Below are positions 62,059 to 64,000 of a stretch of DNA of 64,000 bases, in pieces (position 1 is the first letter of the stretch; each line of letters starts with the position of its first letter). The stretch covers positions 411,042-475,041 of the forward strand of contig NZ_LMID01000013.1 of the NCBI RefSeq assembly GCF_001428605.1, written 5' to 3'. The notes under the pieces are model-generated. The model saw nothing but the letters and a program-made list of their open reading frames with translations. It searched no databases and was not told the DNA's origin. Source of the DNA: Sphingomonas sp. Root720 (GTDB taxonomy: Bacteria; Pseudomonadota; Alphaproteobacteria; Sphingomonadales; Sphingomonadaceae). The position numbers and the translations under genes were made by a program.

Positions 62059-64000
62059 ATGCGCTACCTGCTTGCCTCCACCTGCCTCGCCGCGCTCGCC
62101 GCCGTGCCCGTCCATGCCGAGACGACCGTCGGCGACAAGCGCACCGCGACGATCCGCACCGCGACGATCAAGTCGGGCGCGGCCGACGACATCCGCATCA
62201 CCTCGGCCGGCTCGGTCGTCCCCACCGTCGCGGGCCCGGCGGTCGTGCTCGACAGCGACAACAAGGTGGTGAACGAAGGCACGATCCAGGCCACCAACCT
62301 CGACAACGCGACCGGCATCCGCGCCGAGGCCGGCCGCACCGGCAGCATCGTCAACGCCGCCAGCGGCAAGATCGTCCTCGACGAGACCTACACCGCCGAA
62401 GACGCCGACAAGGACGGCGATCTCGACGGTCCGTTCGCCGTCGGCACCGGCCGGGTCGGCATCCGCACCGCGGGCGCCTTCGCCGGCAACGTCACCAACA
62501 GCGGCTCGATCGCGATCGAGGGCAAGGATTCGGCCGGCATCCGGCTCGACGGCCGGCTCGACGGCAAGCTGATCCAGGACGGCACGATCGCCATCGTCGG
62601 CGATCGCTCGGTCGGGGTCGCCGCCGGCGACGTGACCGGCAATGTCCGCATCGCCGGCACCATCACGGCGATCGGCCAGGGCGCGGTGGGCGCCTCGCTC
62701 GGCGGCGATATCGGCGGCGCGCTGGTGGTCCAGGGATCGATCACCGCGACCGGCTACCGCAACACCACCCCGCCGACCGACACGTCCAAGCTCGATGCCG
62801 ACGACCTGTTGCAGGGCGGCCCGGCCGTCCGCATCGCCGGCAACGTCGCGGGCGGCGTCGTCTTCGCGGTGCCGCCGAAGGACAGCAGCACCACCGACAA
62901 TGACGAGGACAAGGACGGCATCGAGGACGCCAAGGAAGGCTCGGCCGCCATCACCTCCTACGGCTCCGCGGCGGCGGTCGAGATCGGCGCGGCCAACCGC
63001 GCGGTGACGATCGGCGCGGTGGCGGGCAACCCCGACGGCCACGGCCTCGTCATCGAGGGCGCGATCGCCGGCGCCGGCACCTATGCCGGCGTCAACGGCA
63101 ACGGCCTGGTCATCGGCGGCCTCGGCGGTGCGGTGACCGTTGCCGGCGGCGTCACCAATCGCGGCACGGTCAGCGCGTCGGGCGCCAGCGCCACCGCGCT
63201 GCGCGTCGGCAGCGGCGCATCCGTGCCCGAGGTGATCAACGCCGGCATCATCCAGGCGAGCGGCACCAACGCCGCCAATGCGAAGACGGTGGCGCTGCAG
63301 ATCGACCAGGGCGGCTTCACCGCCGAGATCGTCAACAGCGGCGCCATCCGCGCGACCGCCGGCGGCACCGCGTCGGCCAATGGCGCGACCGTCACCGCGA
63401 TCCTCGACCGTTCGGGCGAGGTCGACCTGATCAGCAACAGCGGCCTGATCTCGGCGACCGGCGCGGCGGCGGGCAGCAATGTCGCGATCGACCTTTCGGC
63501 GAACGCCACGGGCACGCGGATCGACCAGACGGTGGTCGCGAGCGGCGTCGCCGCGCCGTCGATCGTCGGCGACATCCGCCTGGGCGCCGGCAACGACATC
63601 CTCGACGTCGCCGACGGCAGCGTCGCGGGCAACACCAGCTTCGGCACGGGCAACAACCAGCTGCTGCTGTCGGGCGACGCCACCTATGCCGGCAAGGCGA
63701 GCTTCGGCGCGGGCAACGACATCGTCTCGCTCGGCGGGACCGCCGCCTATGCCGGCGACATCGACTTCGGCGGCGGCAGCGACCGTCTGACGATCGGCAG
63801 CGGCGCCAAGCTGAACGGCGCGCTCTCGAACGCCCAGGGCACGGCCGTGGTGGTCAACGGCTCGCTCGACATCGGCAAGTCGACCGCCGCGATCCAGACG
63901 CTCGCCGTCGGCGCGTCGGGCACGCTCGGCGTCGCCATCGACGTCGCGAGCAAGACGAGCACGCTCTATCAGGTCGCCGGTGAGGCCAGCTTCGCGCAGG
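62059..64000 (+). CDS. Autotransporter-like surface protein (5' part, runs off the window)
   Basis: The frame starts MRYLLASTCLAALAAVPVHAET, a clear Sec signal, and is open for 647 codons to the window end. The passenger is Gly/Ala/Asn-rich with repeated short beta-helix strands such as VNEGTIQATN, GSIAIEGKDSAGIRL and IVGDIRLGAGNDILDVADGS, as in autotransporter and haemagglutinin-like proteins. It contains Asp-rich calcium-type segments (EDADKDGDLDG and DNDEDKDGIEDAKEG). A C-terminal beta barrel is expected beyond the window. GAAGGGA precedes the start. Adhesion or biofilm roles are only inferred. Confidence 0.85.
   Translation, partial: MRYLLASTCLAALAAVPVHAETTVGDKRTATIRTATIKSGAADDIRITSAGSVVPTVAGPAVVLDSDNKVVNEGTIQATNLDNATGIRAEAGRTGSIVNAASGKIVLDETYTAEDADKDGDLDGPFAVGTGRVGIRTAGAFAGNVTNSGSIAIEGKDSAGIRLDGRLDGKLIQDGTIAIVGDRSVGVAAGDVTGNVRIAGTITAIGQGAVGASLGGDIGGALVVQGSITATGYRNTTPPTDTSKLDADDLLQGGPAVRIAGNVAGGVVFAVPPKDSSTTDNDEDKDGIEDAKEGSAAITSYGSAAAVEIGAANRAVTIGAVAGNPDGHGLVIEGAIAGAGTYAGVNGNGLVIGGLGGAVTVAGGVTNRGTVSASGASATALRVGSGASVPEVINAGIIQASGTNAANAKTVALQIDQGGFTAEIVNSGAIRATAGGTASANGATVTAILDRSGEVDLISNSGLISATGAAAGSNVAIDLSANATGTRIDQTVVASGVAAPSIVGDIRLGAGNDILDVADGSVAGNTSFGTGNNQLLLSGDATYAGKASFGAGNDIVSLGGTAAYAGDIDFGGGSDRLTIGSGAKLNGALSNAQGTAVVVNGSLDIGKSTAAIQTLAVGASGTLGVAIDVASKTSTLYQVAGEASFAQ

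Overview
The window is about 68% G+C DNA that reads as a Sphingomonadaceae chromosome, probably Sphingomonas or Rhizorhabdus. This is an inference from gene content: several TonB-dependent receptors, a MASE1 diguanylate cyclase, a TorF-type porin, a Zur/MerC-domain pair, acyl-CoA dehydrogenase/short-chain dehydrogenase/phosphotransferase operons, and REP-type palindromes between genes. No complete insertion sequence, prophage or CRISPR array was seen.

Layout. 0-3.4 kb: the end of ccmA, then ccmB, an oligopeptidase B and a small lipoprotein. 3.5-7.4 kb: a tRNA-Arg followed by a decayed stretch holding remnants of two TonB receptors, a short-chain dehydrogenase and an acyl-CoA ligase, plus one intact orphan membrane protein of 577 residues. 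7.6-17.4 kb: two small proteins, phenylacetate-CoA ligase, tRNA-Pro, yajC-secD-secF-Mth938, a glycosyltransferase, bamD and an isolated fliMNO operon. 17.8-22.5 kb: dxs, zur, a MerC-domain gene and an acyl-CoA dehydrogenase. 22.6-30.1 kb: a complete NAD-dependent molybdenum formate dehydrogenase operon (fdsG-fdsB-fdsA-fdsD-fdhD-mobA) preceded by a LysR gene. A GATAG-N7-CTATC site lies at both of its promoters.

30.3-43.2 kb: signalling and envelope genes. These are a membrane adenylate/guanylate cyclase, a MASE1-PAS-GGDEF protein, a GntR-controlled acyl-CoA operon with a candidate operator, a porin-like protein followed by a small class III cyclase-like protein, a secreted SGNH esterase-like protein and a membrane acyltransferase. 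43.3-51.0 kb is the most unusual block. A SpoIIE/PP2C phosphatase diverges from an operon encoding a nucleotide-transporter-like protein with a HEAT-like tail, two membrane sensors and a cNMP-domain-like protein. A STAS antagonist and an RsbW-like kinase follow, so the parts of a partner-switching pathway surround a transporter-like sensor. Immediately downstream are a SET-domain protein and an overlapping fold-III PLP decarboxylase-like gene.

52.8-64 kb: housekeeping genes (dienelactone hydrolase family, CorA/ZntB, RibD-like reductase, membrane glycosyltransferase), an ECF sigma-FecR-TonB receptor operon whose receptor has an N-terminal STN signalling domain, a tandem duplication of that receptor's 3' end interleaved with REP elements, and the first 647 codons of an autotransporter-like surface protein that runs off the window.
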